This document shows, in pieces, positions 1 to 6,831 of a stretch of 20,144 nt of DNA (position 1 is the stretch's first letter; each line of letters begins with the position of its first letter). Below the pieces are notes generated by a model. That model worked only from the letters and a program-made list of their open reading frames with translations, was not told the DNA's origin and did not search any database. Source of the stretch: DASUZD01 sp036377055 (lineage in GTDB: Bacteria; Actinomycetota; Thermoleophilia; Gaiellales; Gaiellaceae); assembly GCA_036377055.1 (NCBI GenBank), contig DASUZD010000313.1, positions 1 through 20,144 of the forward strand. Reading direction: 5' to 3'. Made by a program: the position numbers and the translations under genes.

Positions 1-1547
1 CCGTCCATCCCGGCTACGGCTTCCTCGCCGAGAACGCCGCGTTCGCGCGCGCATGTGCAGACGCGGGGCTCGTCTGGATCGGTCCGCCGCCCGAGGCGAT
101 CGAGCTGATGGGCTCGAAGACTCGCGCCCGCGAGGCGATGCGCGCCGCCGGCGTCCCGATCATCCCGGGGACCACTGAGCCCGTCGACTCCGCGGAGGAG
201 CTCGTCCGGCTCGGCGAGGAGCTCGGGTACCCGCTGATGCTGAAGGCCGCGGCCGGCGGCGGCGGGAAGGGCATGAAGATCGTCCGTGAGCCGAGCGAGG
301 CGGCGCGCGCGTTCGACTCGGCCCGCCGTGAGGGCCAGGCCTACTTCTCCGATCCCACCGTCTACGTGGAGCGGTTCGTCGAGGATCCCCGACACGTCGA
401 GGTCCAGGTCCTGGCCGACTCGCGCGGCAACGTGATCCACCTCGGCGAGCGCGACTGCACGATCCAGCGCCGTCACCAGAAGCTCGTCGAGGAGACGCCG
501 TCGCCCGCCGTCGATACAGAGCTCCGCGCTCGCATCGGCGCCATCGCGGTCGACGCCGCGCGAGCCGCCGGCTACCGCAGCGCGGGGACGATCGAAGGCC
601 TGCTGACCAAGGACGGCGAGTACTTCTTCATGGAGATGAACACGCGCATCCAGGTCGAGCACACGGTCACGGAGATGGTCACGGGCCTCGATCTCGTCCG
701 CGAGCAGGTTCTCATCGCGGCCGGAGAGCCGCTATCGCTGCGCCAGGAGGACGTCCGCCTGCACGGGCACGCGATCGAGTGCCGGATCAACGCGGAGGAT
801 CCGTCCAACGGCTTCTTCCCGTCGCCCGGGCGGATCACGCGCTACCGGCCGCCGACCGGGCCGGGGGTTCGGGTCGACTCGGGGGTCGACGCCGGCTCCG
901 AGATCTCGGGGCTGTACGACCCGATGGTCGCGAAGCTCGTCGTCCACGACGTCGACCGCGAGCACGCACGGCACCGGATGCTGCGCGCGCTGGCCGAGTT
1001 CGACGTCGCGGGCGTGAAGACGCTGGTCGGTTTCCACCGCGCGCTCCTCGAGCACCCGTGCTTCGCGAGCGGGGCCACGTGCCACGGCGTGGTGGAGTCG
1101 GAGGAGCTGGCGGAGCGCGCTGAGCAGTTTACTCATGAGACAACGGTAGCCGCGGCCTCGGAAGGCGCGGGAACCGGCGCCGACAGAGGCACGCTCCGCG
1201 AGCGCCGGTCCGTCGTCGAGGTCGACGGGCGTCGCTTCAGCGTCACCGTGGTCGCGCCCGAGCCGGCCTATGCAGAGCTCGCCCGTCGCCGCCGTGAGCG
1301 GACGCGCGCCCGCGGCGCCGGCGGTGCCGCCGACGCGGTCGTCAGCCCGATGCAAGGCACGGTGCTGTCGGTCGAGGTGGCCGACGGGGACGACGTCGAG
1401 TCGGGACAAGTCCTGTGCGTCGTCGAGGCGATGAAGATGGAGAACGAGGTCCGGGCGCACCGCGCCGGGCGAGTGACGGAGCTCTCGGTCGCGCCGGGCG
1501 AGGCGATCGCGCACGGGCAGGTCATCTGCGTCGTCGTCGACGAGTAG
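1..1547 (+). CDS. Acyl-CoA carboxylase alpha chain: biotin carboxylase fused to biotin carboxyl carrier domain (5' partial)
   Basis: This is the biotin-charging subunit of an acetyl/propionyl-CoA carboxylase. It carboxylates its own biotin with ATP and bicarbonate, and a separate carboxyltransferase beta subunit, not in this window, uses it. The reading frame is open from base 3 with HPGYGFLAEN, a biotin carboxylase N-domain motif, so roughly 75-80 residues lie upstream; 514 residues are visible. In order: the ATP-grasp glycine loop GGGGKG (visible residues about 85-90), RDCTIQRRHQK, the catalytic stretch MNTRIQVEH, the biotin carboxylase C-domain, a variable linker, and a C-terminal biotinyl domain with EAMKMENEV. 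The biotinylated lysine codon is at 1434-1436. The fused architecture is that of actinobacterial AccA3-type chains. No beta subunit follows; the next gene is convergent, 13 bp away. The substrate (acetyl, propionyl or longer acyl-CoA) cannot be read from this chain. Confidence 0.95.
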   Translation, partial: VHPGYGFLAENAAFARACADAGLVWIGPPPEAIELMGSKTRAREAMRAAGVPIIPGTTEPVDSAEELVRLGEELGYPLMLKAAAGGGGKGMKIVREPSEAARAFDSARREGQAYFSDPTVYVERFVEDPRHVEVQVLADSRGNVIHLGERDCTIQRRHQKLVEETPSPAVDTELRARIGAIAVDAARAAGYRSAGTIEGLLTKDGEYFFMEMNTRIQVEHTVTEMVTGLDLVREQVLIAAGEPLSLRQEDVRLHGHAIECRINAEDPSNGFFPSPGRITRYRPPTGPGVRVDSGVDAGSEISGLYDPMVAKLVVHDVDREHARHRMLRALAEFDVAGVKTLVGFHRALLEHPCFASGATCHGVVESEELAERAEQFTHETTVAAASEGAGTGADRGTLRERRSVVEVDGRRFSVTVVAPEPAYAELARRRRERTRARGAGGAADAVVSPMQGTVLSVEVADGDDVESGQVLCVVEAMKMENEVRAHRAGRVTELSVAPGEAIAHGQVICVVVDE

Positions 1548-1560
1548 CCGCGGTGACCGC

Positions 1561-2331
1561 TTAGAGCGTCCGCTGGTACGACCGGAACGTCCAGGTCGCG
1601 AAGCTCGCCGTCGCCAGCGTCACCGCCACGAGCAGCAGCAGGTGCACGCCGACCGAGCCCCAGTTCCCGCCGCGCACGACCGCGTCCCGAGCGGCCTGAA
1701 CGCCCCAGTTCACTGGGTTGAAGCGCGAGACGACCTGCATCCAATGCGGCATCACCCGCTGCGCGATCAGGATCGACGAGAGGAACATCAGCGGGAGCCC
1801 GACGAAGTTGGCCGCGGCGATCATTGTCGCCTCGCGCCGGACGAGCAGCGCGATCCCGTTCGAGATCCCGGCGAAGACCATCGACACGAGCGCGGCCGTG
1901 ACGAGCAGGACGAGCACGCCGAGCACGCCGCCGTGCACACGCACCCCGAGCGCGAAGCCGACGAGCAGGATCACGATCGCCTGGATGAGCGCGATCAGCC
2001 CCGAACGAACCACCTGCGAGAGCACGATCGAGAGGCGGCTCGCGGGGGTCGCGAGGAAGCGGTCGACCACGTGCCGGTCGAGGTCGGTGATCATCGCCAT
2101 CCCGGCCCACGTGCCGCCGAAGAACGCGTTCATGACGACGATCCCGGGCAGGAGGAACTCGACGTAGGTGCTCGCGCCGCCGCGCAGGCTCGGCACGCGC
2201 GAGAAGAGCTGCCCGTACAGCAGCAGCCAGATCATCGGCTGAATCAGCAGCAGCGCGATCCAGATCGGCTCCCGCATCAGGTTCCGGAACTGGCGGACGA
2301 CCATCCACCACGTGTGGGCCGCGAGCTTCAC
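1561..2331 (-). CDS. ABC-2 type transporter permease (drug-resistance DrrB-like)
   Basis: 256-residue integral membrane protein, the membrane half of an ABC-2 exporter that works with the ATPase immediately upstream. About six hydrophobic segments are visible: residues about 22-40 (IWIALLLIQPMIWLLLYG), one around LLPGIVVMNAFFGGTW, a long one with IALIQAIVILLVGFALGV, one with VLVLLVTAALVSMVFAG, one with FVGLPLMFLSSILI, and one near the C terminus (LLLLVAVTLATASFATW). The start is the GTG at 2331-2329, which overlaps the ATPase stop in a GTGA arrangement. The open frame runs further upstream but is only the out-of-frame shadow of the ATPase. The N-terminal amphipathic stretch before TM1 is typical of DrrB/ABC2 permeases. 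The family exports drugs, lipids or antibiotics; the substrate here is unknown. Confidence 0.9.
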   Translation of the reverse strand: MKLAAHTWWMVVRQFRNLMREPIWIALLLIQPMIWLLLYGQLFSRVPSLRGGASTYVEFLLPGIVVMNAFFGGTWAGMAMITDLDRHVVDRFLATPASRLSIVLSQVVRSGLIALIQAIVILLVGFALGVRVHGGVLGVLVLLVTAALVSMVFAGISNGIALLVRREATMIAAANFVGLPLMFLSSILIAQRVMPHWMQVVSRFNPVNWGVQAARDAVVRGGNWGSVGVHLLLLVAVTLATASFATWTFRSYQRTL

Positions 2332-3293
2332 TCGGGCTCCTCCGCGGCCGCGTCCTCGTCCGCGAACGCCCGGCCCGTGTAGTGGAGGTAGACGTCGTCG
2401 AGCGACGGGCGGTGGGTGGTCACCGACGCGACCCGGATGCCGCCGCCTTCGAGCGCGGAGAGGATCCCGGGAATCGCCTGAGCGCCGTTCGGCACCCGCG
2501 TCCGGAGGATCCTTCCGTCCAGGCTCGTCTCCTCCGCGCCCGCGAGTGTGCGGACGATCCCAGCTGCCCGCTCGGCGAGGCCGTCGTCGAGCTCGACCGT
2601 GACCGCTTCGCCGCGAAGCCCGCGCTTCAGCTCCTCGGGCTGCCCCTCCGCGACGACGGCGCCACGGCTGACGATCGCCACGCGCTCTGCGAGCTGGTCC
2701 GCCTCCTCGAGGTAGTGCGTCGTGAGCAGGATCGTCAGCCGCTCCTGCTCCGCGAGGCGCTGCACCTCGACCCACATCGCGGCCCGCGCCTCGGGGTCGA
2801 GCCCCGTCGTCGGCTCGTCCAGGAAGAGGACGCTCGGCCGGTGGACGAGCCCGAGCGCGATGTCGAGCCGCCGCTTCATCCCGCCGGAGTAACCGCGGAC
2901 GACGCGGTCCGCCGCGTCTGCGATCCCGACCAGGTGGAGCAGCTCGTCGACGCGCGCGCTCAGCTCGGCGCCCCTGACGCCCTGGATCCGGCCTTGGAGC
3001 AGCAGGTTCTCACGCCCCGTCGCCTCGCGATCGACGCCCGACTCCTGCGGCACGTAGCCGATCGAGCGGCGCACGCGGTTCGGCTCGCGGACGACGTCGT
3101 GGCCGGCGACGACTGCGCGCCCGGCGTTCGGCTTCGTCAGAGTCGTCAGTACGCGGACGGTCGTCGACTTGCCGGCGCCGTTCGGTCCGAGCAGGCCGAA
3201 GATCTCGCCCTCGCGTACCGAGAACGTGACGCCGGCGAGCGCCTGCACGCGCCCATACCGCTTCTCGAGCCCCTCCGCGACGATCGCGTCCAC
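2328..3293 (-). CDS. ABC transporter ATP-binding protein (DrrA-like)
   Basis: 321-residue cytoplasmic ATPase that powers the adjacent permease. All nucleotide-binding motifs are present: Walker A GPNGAGKS (36-43), Q-loop Q83, signature YSGGMKRR (135-142), Walker B VLFLDEP (155-161) with the D-loop GLD following, and switch histidine H193 in TTHYLEEA. After the core there is a C-terminal extension of about 110 residues with RVASVTTHRPSLDDVYLHYTG, the usual tail of DrrA-family drug exporters. The start is the GTG at 3293; no Shine-Dalgarno sequence precedes it. A TACACT box (minus strand, 3307-3302) ends 8 bases before the GTG, which suggests a leaderless transcript. It overlaps the permease start by 4 bases and so is probably translationally coupled. 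It is divergent from sucC with only 30 bp between the two start codons. Confidence 0.94.
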   Translation of the reverse strand: MDAIVAEGLEKRYGRVQALAGVTFSVREGEIFGLLGPNGAGKSTTVRVLTTLTKPNAGRAVVAGHDVVREPNRVRRSIGYVPQESGVDREATGRENLLLQGRIQGVRGAELSARVDELLHLVGIADAADRVVRGYSGGMKRRLDIALGLVHRPSVLFLDEPTTGLDPEARAAMWVEVQRLAEQERLTILLTTHYLEEADQLAERVAIVSRGAVVAEGQPEELKRGLRGEAVTVELDDGLAERAAGIVRTLAGAEETSLDGRILRTRVPNGAQAIPGILSALEGGGIRVASVTTHRPSLDDVYLHYTGRAFADEDAAAEEPE

Positions 3294-3323
3294 GGGAGGC
3301 GAGTGTAGTTAGAGTCCGCCGCC
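3294..3323. promoter_or_regulatory. 30-bp divergent promoter with two opposed leaderless-type -10 boxes
   Basis: The whole space between the sucC and ABC ATPase GTG codons is 30 bp. On the plus strand TAGAGT (3310-3315) is followed by exactly 8 bases and then the sucC GTG. On the minus strand TACACT (3307-3302) is followed by exactly 8 bases and then the ATPase GTG. Neither gene has a Shine-Dalgarno sequence (the GGGAGG at 3294-3299 is on the wrong strand for the ATPase and too far from sucC). Both boxes match the actinobacterial TANNNT -10 consensus. The -35 regions would have to lie inside the opposite gene. Confidence 0.55.
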
Positions 3324-4475
3324 GTGGACCTCTACGAGTACCAGGGGAAGGAGCTCTTTCGGCGCTTCGGAATCCCGGTCTCCGAGGGGCGGCTCGCGAC
3401 GACACCGGAGGAGGCCAGCGCCGCAGCCGAAGAGCTCGCCGCGCCGGTCGTGGTCAAGGCCCAGGTGCTCACCGGCGGGCGCGGCAAGGCGGGCGGCGTG
3501 AAGCTGGCGGCGAATCCGGACGAGGCCGAGGCTCGCGCGCGCGACATCCTTGGGCTCGACATCCGCGGGCACGTCGTGCGCAAGCTCTGGATCGAGCGCG
3601 CGTCCGACATCGCGAAGGAGTACTACCTCTCGGTCACGTTCGACCGCGGCGAAAAGAAGCCGCTGCTCATGCTGACGACGCAGGGCGGGGTCGAGATCGA
3701 GCAGATCGCCGAGGAGAGCCCCGAGGCCCTTGCTCGGTTGCACGTCGACCCGCTCGAGGGGTACCAGCCCTACCAGGCGCGGCGCCTCGTCTACGGCGCC
3801 GGGATCGACGACAAGAGCGAGCAAAAGCAGGTGCTCGCGATCGTCGAGAAGCTCTACCGCGCGTTCGTCGAGTGCGACGCGATGCTCTGCGAGATCAACC
3901 CGCTGATCGTCACGCCCGAGGGCGAGGTCAAGGCGCTCGACTCGAAGTTCACGGTCGACGACAACGCGCTCTACCGCCACGCCGACATCGCGGAGATGCG
4001 CGACGTCGAGGCCGCCGACCCGCTCGAGGCGTTCGCGCGCGAGAAGGGCGTCACGTACGTGAAGCTCGACGGGAACGTCGGGATCCTCGGCAACGGCGCC
4101 GGGCTCTCGATGTCCACCGTGGACGTGGTCGCCTACGTCGGCGGTCGGCCCGCGAACTTCTGTGACCTCGGCGGCGGCGGCGACGCGGAGGGCGTCGTCG
4201 ACGCGCTCGAGGTGATCACGCGCGACGCGGCCGTCCGGTCGATCTTCTTCAACATCTTCGGCGGGATCACCCGCTGCGACGAGGTCGCGCGCGGAATCCT
4301 CCAGGCGCTCGACCGCCTCGACATGAGCCGCTACCCGATCGTCGTCCGCCTCGACGGCACGAACGCCGAGGAAGGGCGCGAGATCCTCGCGCACGCGGGC
4401 CGGCCGAACATCCACCCGGAGGCGACGATGCTCGACGGCGCGCGCCGCGCGGTCGAGCTCGCGGACGCGGCATGA
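3324..4475 (+). CDS. sucC: Succinyl-CoA synthetase (ADP-forming) beta subunit
   Basis: 383 residues, the normal SucC length. It supplies the nucleotide-binding half of succinyl-CoA synthetase, which converts succinyl-CoA, phosphate and ADP to succinate, CoA and ATP in the TCA cycle. It opens with DLYEYQGKELFRRFGIPVS, the conserved ATP-grasp N terminus, followed by VVKAQVLTGGRGKAGGVK, the metal-binding EINPLIV, and the C-terminal ligase-CoA domain with FNIFGGITRCDEVARGI. The start is the GTG at 3324; the conserved first residues begin right there, so no other start fits. It ends in an ATGA overlap with the methyltransferase gene that separates it from sucD. Nucleotide specificity (ADP versus GDP) was not resolved. 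Confidence 0.97.
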   Translation: MDLYEYQGKELFRRFGIPVSEGRLATTPEEASAAAEELAAPVVVKAQVLTGGRGKAGGVKLAANPDEAEARARDILGLDIRGHVVRKLWIERASDIAKEYYLSVTFDRGEKKPLLMLTTQGGVEIEQIAEESPEALARLHVDPLEGYQPYQARRLVYGAGIDDKSEQKQVLAIVEKLYRAFVECDAMLCEINPLIVTPEGEVKALDSKFTVDDNALYRHADIAEMRDVEAADPLEAFAREKGVTYVKLDGNVGILGNGAGLSMSTVDVVAYVGGRPANFCDLGGGGDAEGVVDALEVITRDAAVRSIFFNIFGGITRCDEVARGILQALDRLDMSRYPIVVRLDGTNAEEGREILAHAGRPNIHPEATMLDGARRAVELADAA

Positions 4476-5122
4476 GCGACGTCTGGTCCGCCCGGGCCGA
4501 CACGTTCCGGGCGAGCGAGCCCCACCGCGCGGGCGCGGATCTCGATCTCCTCGTGGAGTGGTGCGAGCCGCGGCCCGGCGTGAAGGCGCTCGACGTCGCC
4601 ACCGGCGGCGGCCACGTCGCGCGCCGGCTGCGCGAGGAGGGCTGCGAGGTGGTCAGCGTCGACCCCGCCCCGGGCATGCGCGCGGACGTCGTCGCCCCCG
4701 CCGACCACCTGCCGTTCGCGGACGAGAGCTTCGACGTCGTGACGTGCCGGATCGCCGCGCACCACTTCCCGGACCTCGCCGCCGCCGTCGAGGAGATGGC
4801 GCGCGTCTCACGGCGACTCCTCGTCGTCGAGGACGTCCTCTTCGACGCCGACTACGTCGAGGAGGCCCACCGGCTCCGCGACCCGACCCACGTTCGCTGC
4901 TACTCCGAGGAGGAGTGGCGCGCGGCCGTCACCGACGCCGGTTTCGAGATCGAGCAGGTCGAGGTCATCGACCGGCGCCTCGCGCTCGAGCCCTGGCTCG
5001 AGCGCGTCGAGGTCCCCGACGAGGATCGCGACCGGGTCCGAACGCTTCTCCGCGACGCGACGGACGGCGAGACGGTGCGGATGCCGGTCATCGTCCTCCA
5101 GGCGAGGAAGTCGCAGAGCTGA
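4472..5122 (+). CDS. Class I SAM-dependent methyltransferase lying between sucC and sucD
   Basis: 216 residues. Rossmann-type methyltransferase of the Methyltransf_11/UbiE-like group. Motif I is ALDVATGGGHV (about 39-49) and the acidic residue ending strand 2 is D64 (VVSVDPAPGM). A post-motif region ADHLPFADESFDVV (about 77-90) and CRIAAHHFPD (about 92-101) follow. The C-terminal half (LRDPTHVRCYSEEEW, then FEIEQVEVIDRR) resembles small-molecule methyltransferases; the substrate is unknown. Its ATG overlaps the sucC stop (ATGA) and its TGA shares one base with the sucD ATG, so it is almost certainly transcribed and translated with the two synthetase subunits. Nothing in succinyl-CoA synthetase chemistry requires a methyltransferase, so its role is open. 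Confidence 0.9.
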   Translation: MSDVWSARADTFRASEPHRAGADLDLLVEWCEPRPGVKALDVATGGGHVARRLREEGCEVVSVDPAPGMRADVVAPADHLPFADESFDVVTCRIAAHHFPDLAAAVEEMARVSRRLLVVEDVLFDADYVEEAHRLRDPTHVRCYSEEEWRAAVTDAGFEIEQVEVIDRRLALEPWLERVEVPDEDRDRVRTLLRDATDGETVRMPVIVLQARKSQS

Positions 5123-6000
5123 TGGCGATTGTCGTCGACACCTCGACGCGCCTCGTCGTCCAGGGGCTGACGGGGCGAGAAGGCTCGTTCCACGGCCTCC
5201 GGAACCGCGCCTACGGGACGCAGGTGGTCGCTGGGGTCACGCCCGGAAAGGGCGGCCAGGACGTCGAGGGAGTCCCGATCTTCGACACCGTCGCCGACGC
5301 GATCCGGGAGACGGGCGCGAACACGACGATGGTGTTCGTCCCGGCGCCGTTCGCGGCCGACGCGATCTACGAAGCGGTGGACTCGGGGATCGGCACCGTG
5401 ATCTGCATCGCCGAAGGGCTGCCCGCCCACGACATGCTCCGCGTCTACAACTACATCCGGCCGAAGGGGATCACGATGCTCGGCCCGAACTGCCCAGGCG
5501 CGCTGTCGCCGGGGAAGGCGAACGTCGGGATCATCCCCGCCGAGATCTTCCGCGAGGGCGCGATCGGGCTCGTCTCGCGGTCGGGGACGCTGACGTATCA
5601 GATCGGCCACGAGCTGACGCAGCTCGGCCTCGGGAACTCGACGATCGTCGGCATCGGCGGCGACCCCGTCGTGGGGTCGTCGTTCATCGACGTCCTCGGC
5701 TGGTTCGAGGACGACGACGAGACCGAGATCGTCGTCATGGTCGGCGAGATCGGCGGCAACGAGGAGGAGAAGGCGGCGGAGTTCATCGCGGGCGAGATGT
5801 CGAAGCCCGTGGTCGCGTACATCGCCGGCTTCAGCGCACCGCCCGGGAAGACCATGGGCCACGCGGGCGCGATCATCTCCGGCTCGTCCGGCACGGCCGC
5901 GGCCAAGAAGGAGACGCTCGAGGCGGCCGGCGTGCGGGTGGGGACGACGCCGACGGAGGTCGCACAGCTCGCCGCCGAGGTCGCTGCAGCGCGCGCCTAG
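5122..6000 (+). CDS. sucD: Succinyl-CoA synthetase (ADP-forming) alpha subunit
   Basis: 292 residues, the usual SucD length. It carries the CoA-binding Rossmann domain and the phosphohistidine of succinyl-CoA synthetase. Visible motifs: LVVQGLTGREGSFH near the N terminus (CoA-binding), GVTPGKGG, GPNCPGALSPGK, SRSGTLTYQ, GIGGDPVVGSSFIDVL, and the active-site GKTMGHAGAI with H247 (codon 5860-5862), the residue phosphorylated during catalysis. The start is the ATG at 5122, overlapping the methyltransferase stop by one base (TGATG). The sucC gene is upstream in the same operon but separated by the methyltransferase gene. Confidence 0.97.
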   Translation: MAIVVDTSTRLVVQGLTGREGSFHGLRNRAYGTQVVAGVTPGKGGQDVEGVPIFDTVADAIRETGANTTMVFVPAPFAADAIYEAVDSGIGTVICIAEGLPAHDMLRVYNYIRPKGITMLGPNCPGALSPGKANVGIIPAEIFREGAIGLVSRSGTLTYQIGHELTQLGLGNSTIVGIGGDPVVGSSFIDVLGWFEDDDETEIVVMVGEIGGNEEEKAAEFIAGEMSKPVVAYIAGFSAPPGKTMGHAGAIISGSSGTAAAKKETLEAAGVRVGTTPTEVAQLAAEVAAARA

Positions 6001-6027
6001 GGCCGGTCGCCGTCGGGCGCGCTGTCG

Positions 6028-6114
6028 GCGCTTCGTAGCGCTCTCGGCACGGTCCGGGCACAGACACGCGACACGCGCGCGGATAGCCTTCCCTCAGGGG
6101 TCCAGGGGGACCCC
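6028..6114 (+). terminator. Possible stem-loops downstream of sucD
   Basis: Two GC-rich inverted repeats follow the sucD stop. The first is GCGCT-TCGT-AGCGC at 6028-6041. The second is GGGGTCC-AGGG-GGACCCC at 6097-6114, a 7-bp stem with a 4-base loop. Neither is followed by a T-run, so they are not canonical intrinsic terminators, though in high-GC actinobacteria T-less hairpins can mark 3' ends. The rest of 6001-6223 shows no convincing gene. A TAGCCT box at 6084-6089 could be a -10 but has no obvious -35. Confidence 0.3.
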
Positions 6115-6223
6115 ACGGGGGGCGGTTGGGGAGACGTCGGCAGCCCCTACGGTGCGGGGGGTGAGGCGGGTGAGCCGGAGGAGGGGCTCTGGTGAGTGGC
6201 GGTCGGCTGCGGGTGGCCCGCCG

Positions 6224-6822
6224 ATGATGCGGCTCTTCGCGCGCGCGTTCCGGCTCGTGTGGGGCGGGGACATCAACCGGCCGCCTGCGGCCGGTGCTCG
6301 CTATCGGCCTCGTCGGCTCGATCGCCGGCGCGACTGTCTGGAGCTTCATCGGCATCTGGGCGATCCGCAGGCTCGGCGCCGGCCAGTCGACGGTCGGGCT
6401 CGCCTTCCGGGTCAGCGCGCTCGTGGGCATCGGGGCCGGCTACCACGGCGGACACATCTCGGATTACGCCGGGCGGCGCCCGCTGATCCTGGTCGCCTGG
6501 GCCTGCCAGGCGGCGCTCCTTCCTGCTTTCTCGCGCGCCGGCGGAAACGAGGTCGCCGGGCTCGGGTTGATCTGCTTCGGCGGCCTCTTCTTCCAGCTCG
6601 GAGGCGCGGCGAACCAGGCGATGATCGCGGACCTCGTGCCGCGGGAGCGGCACGATCGGGGTCGCGTTCGCGCCGATCCTCGGCCTCCAGGTCCGGCACA
6701 GCCTCGGCGACGAGGCGCTCTGGACGGTGGTCGCCGCGCTCTCGCTCGTCGCCGCGGCGACGGGAGCGGCCGCGTGCCGGATCGCCGTCGGTCGGCGACG
6801 CGCCGTCGCTGCGACGACCTAG
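6224..6822 (+). pseudogene. Decayed MFS transporter (frameshift plus large internal deletion)
   Basis: Three reading frames together spell parts of a major facilitator. From ATG 6224: MMRLFARAFRLVWGGDINR. About one extra base near 6281 then shifts the frame to RLRPVLAIGLVGSIAGATVW (TM1), continuing through GHISDYAGRRPLILVAWA (the loop 2-3 motif A analogue) to GGAANQAMIADLVPRER. At about 6648-6654 the frame shifts again to GTIGVAFAPILGLQ and a final helix ALWTVVAALSLVAAATGAA, ending at TAG 6820-6822. The join takes about TM4 straight to about TM11-12, so roughly the middle half of a 400-residue transporter is missing. The remnant cannot make a working permease. The final TAG is also the first three bases of the next gene's -10 box. 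Confidence 0.75.
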
Positions 6823-6825
6823 ACT
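6820..6825 (+). promoter_or_regulatory. -10 box (TAGACT) of a probable leaderless aminotransferase transcript
   Basis: TAGACT fits TANNNT and is followed by exactly six bases (CGCCGC) and then the GTG of the aminotransferase. This is the expected -10 to +1 distance if transcription starts on the start codon. No Shine-Dalgarno sequence precedes the GTG. No clear -35 element was seen. Confidence 0.5.
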
Positions 6826-6831
6826 CGCCGC

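Noticed and set aside
1561..2775. The permease extended upstream to about 404 residues
   Set aside because: The extra 148 residues are the ATPase gene read out of frame, with no membrane segment; the GTG at 2331 gives the expected overlap and length.
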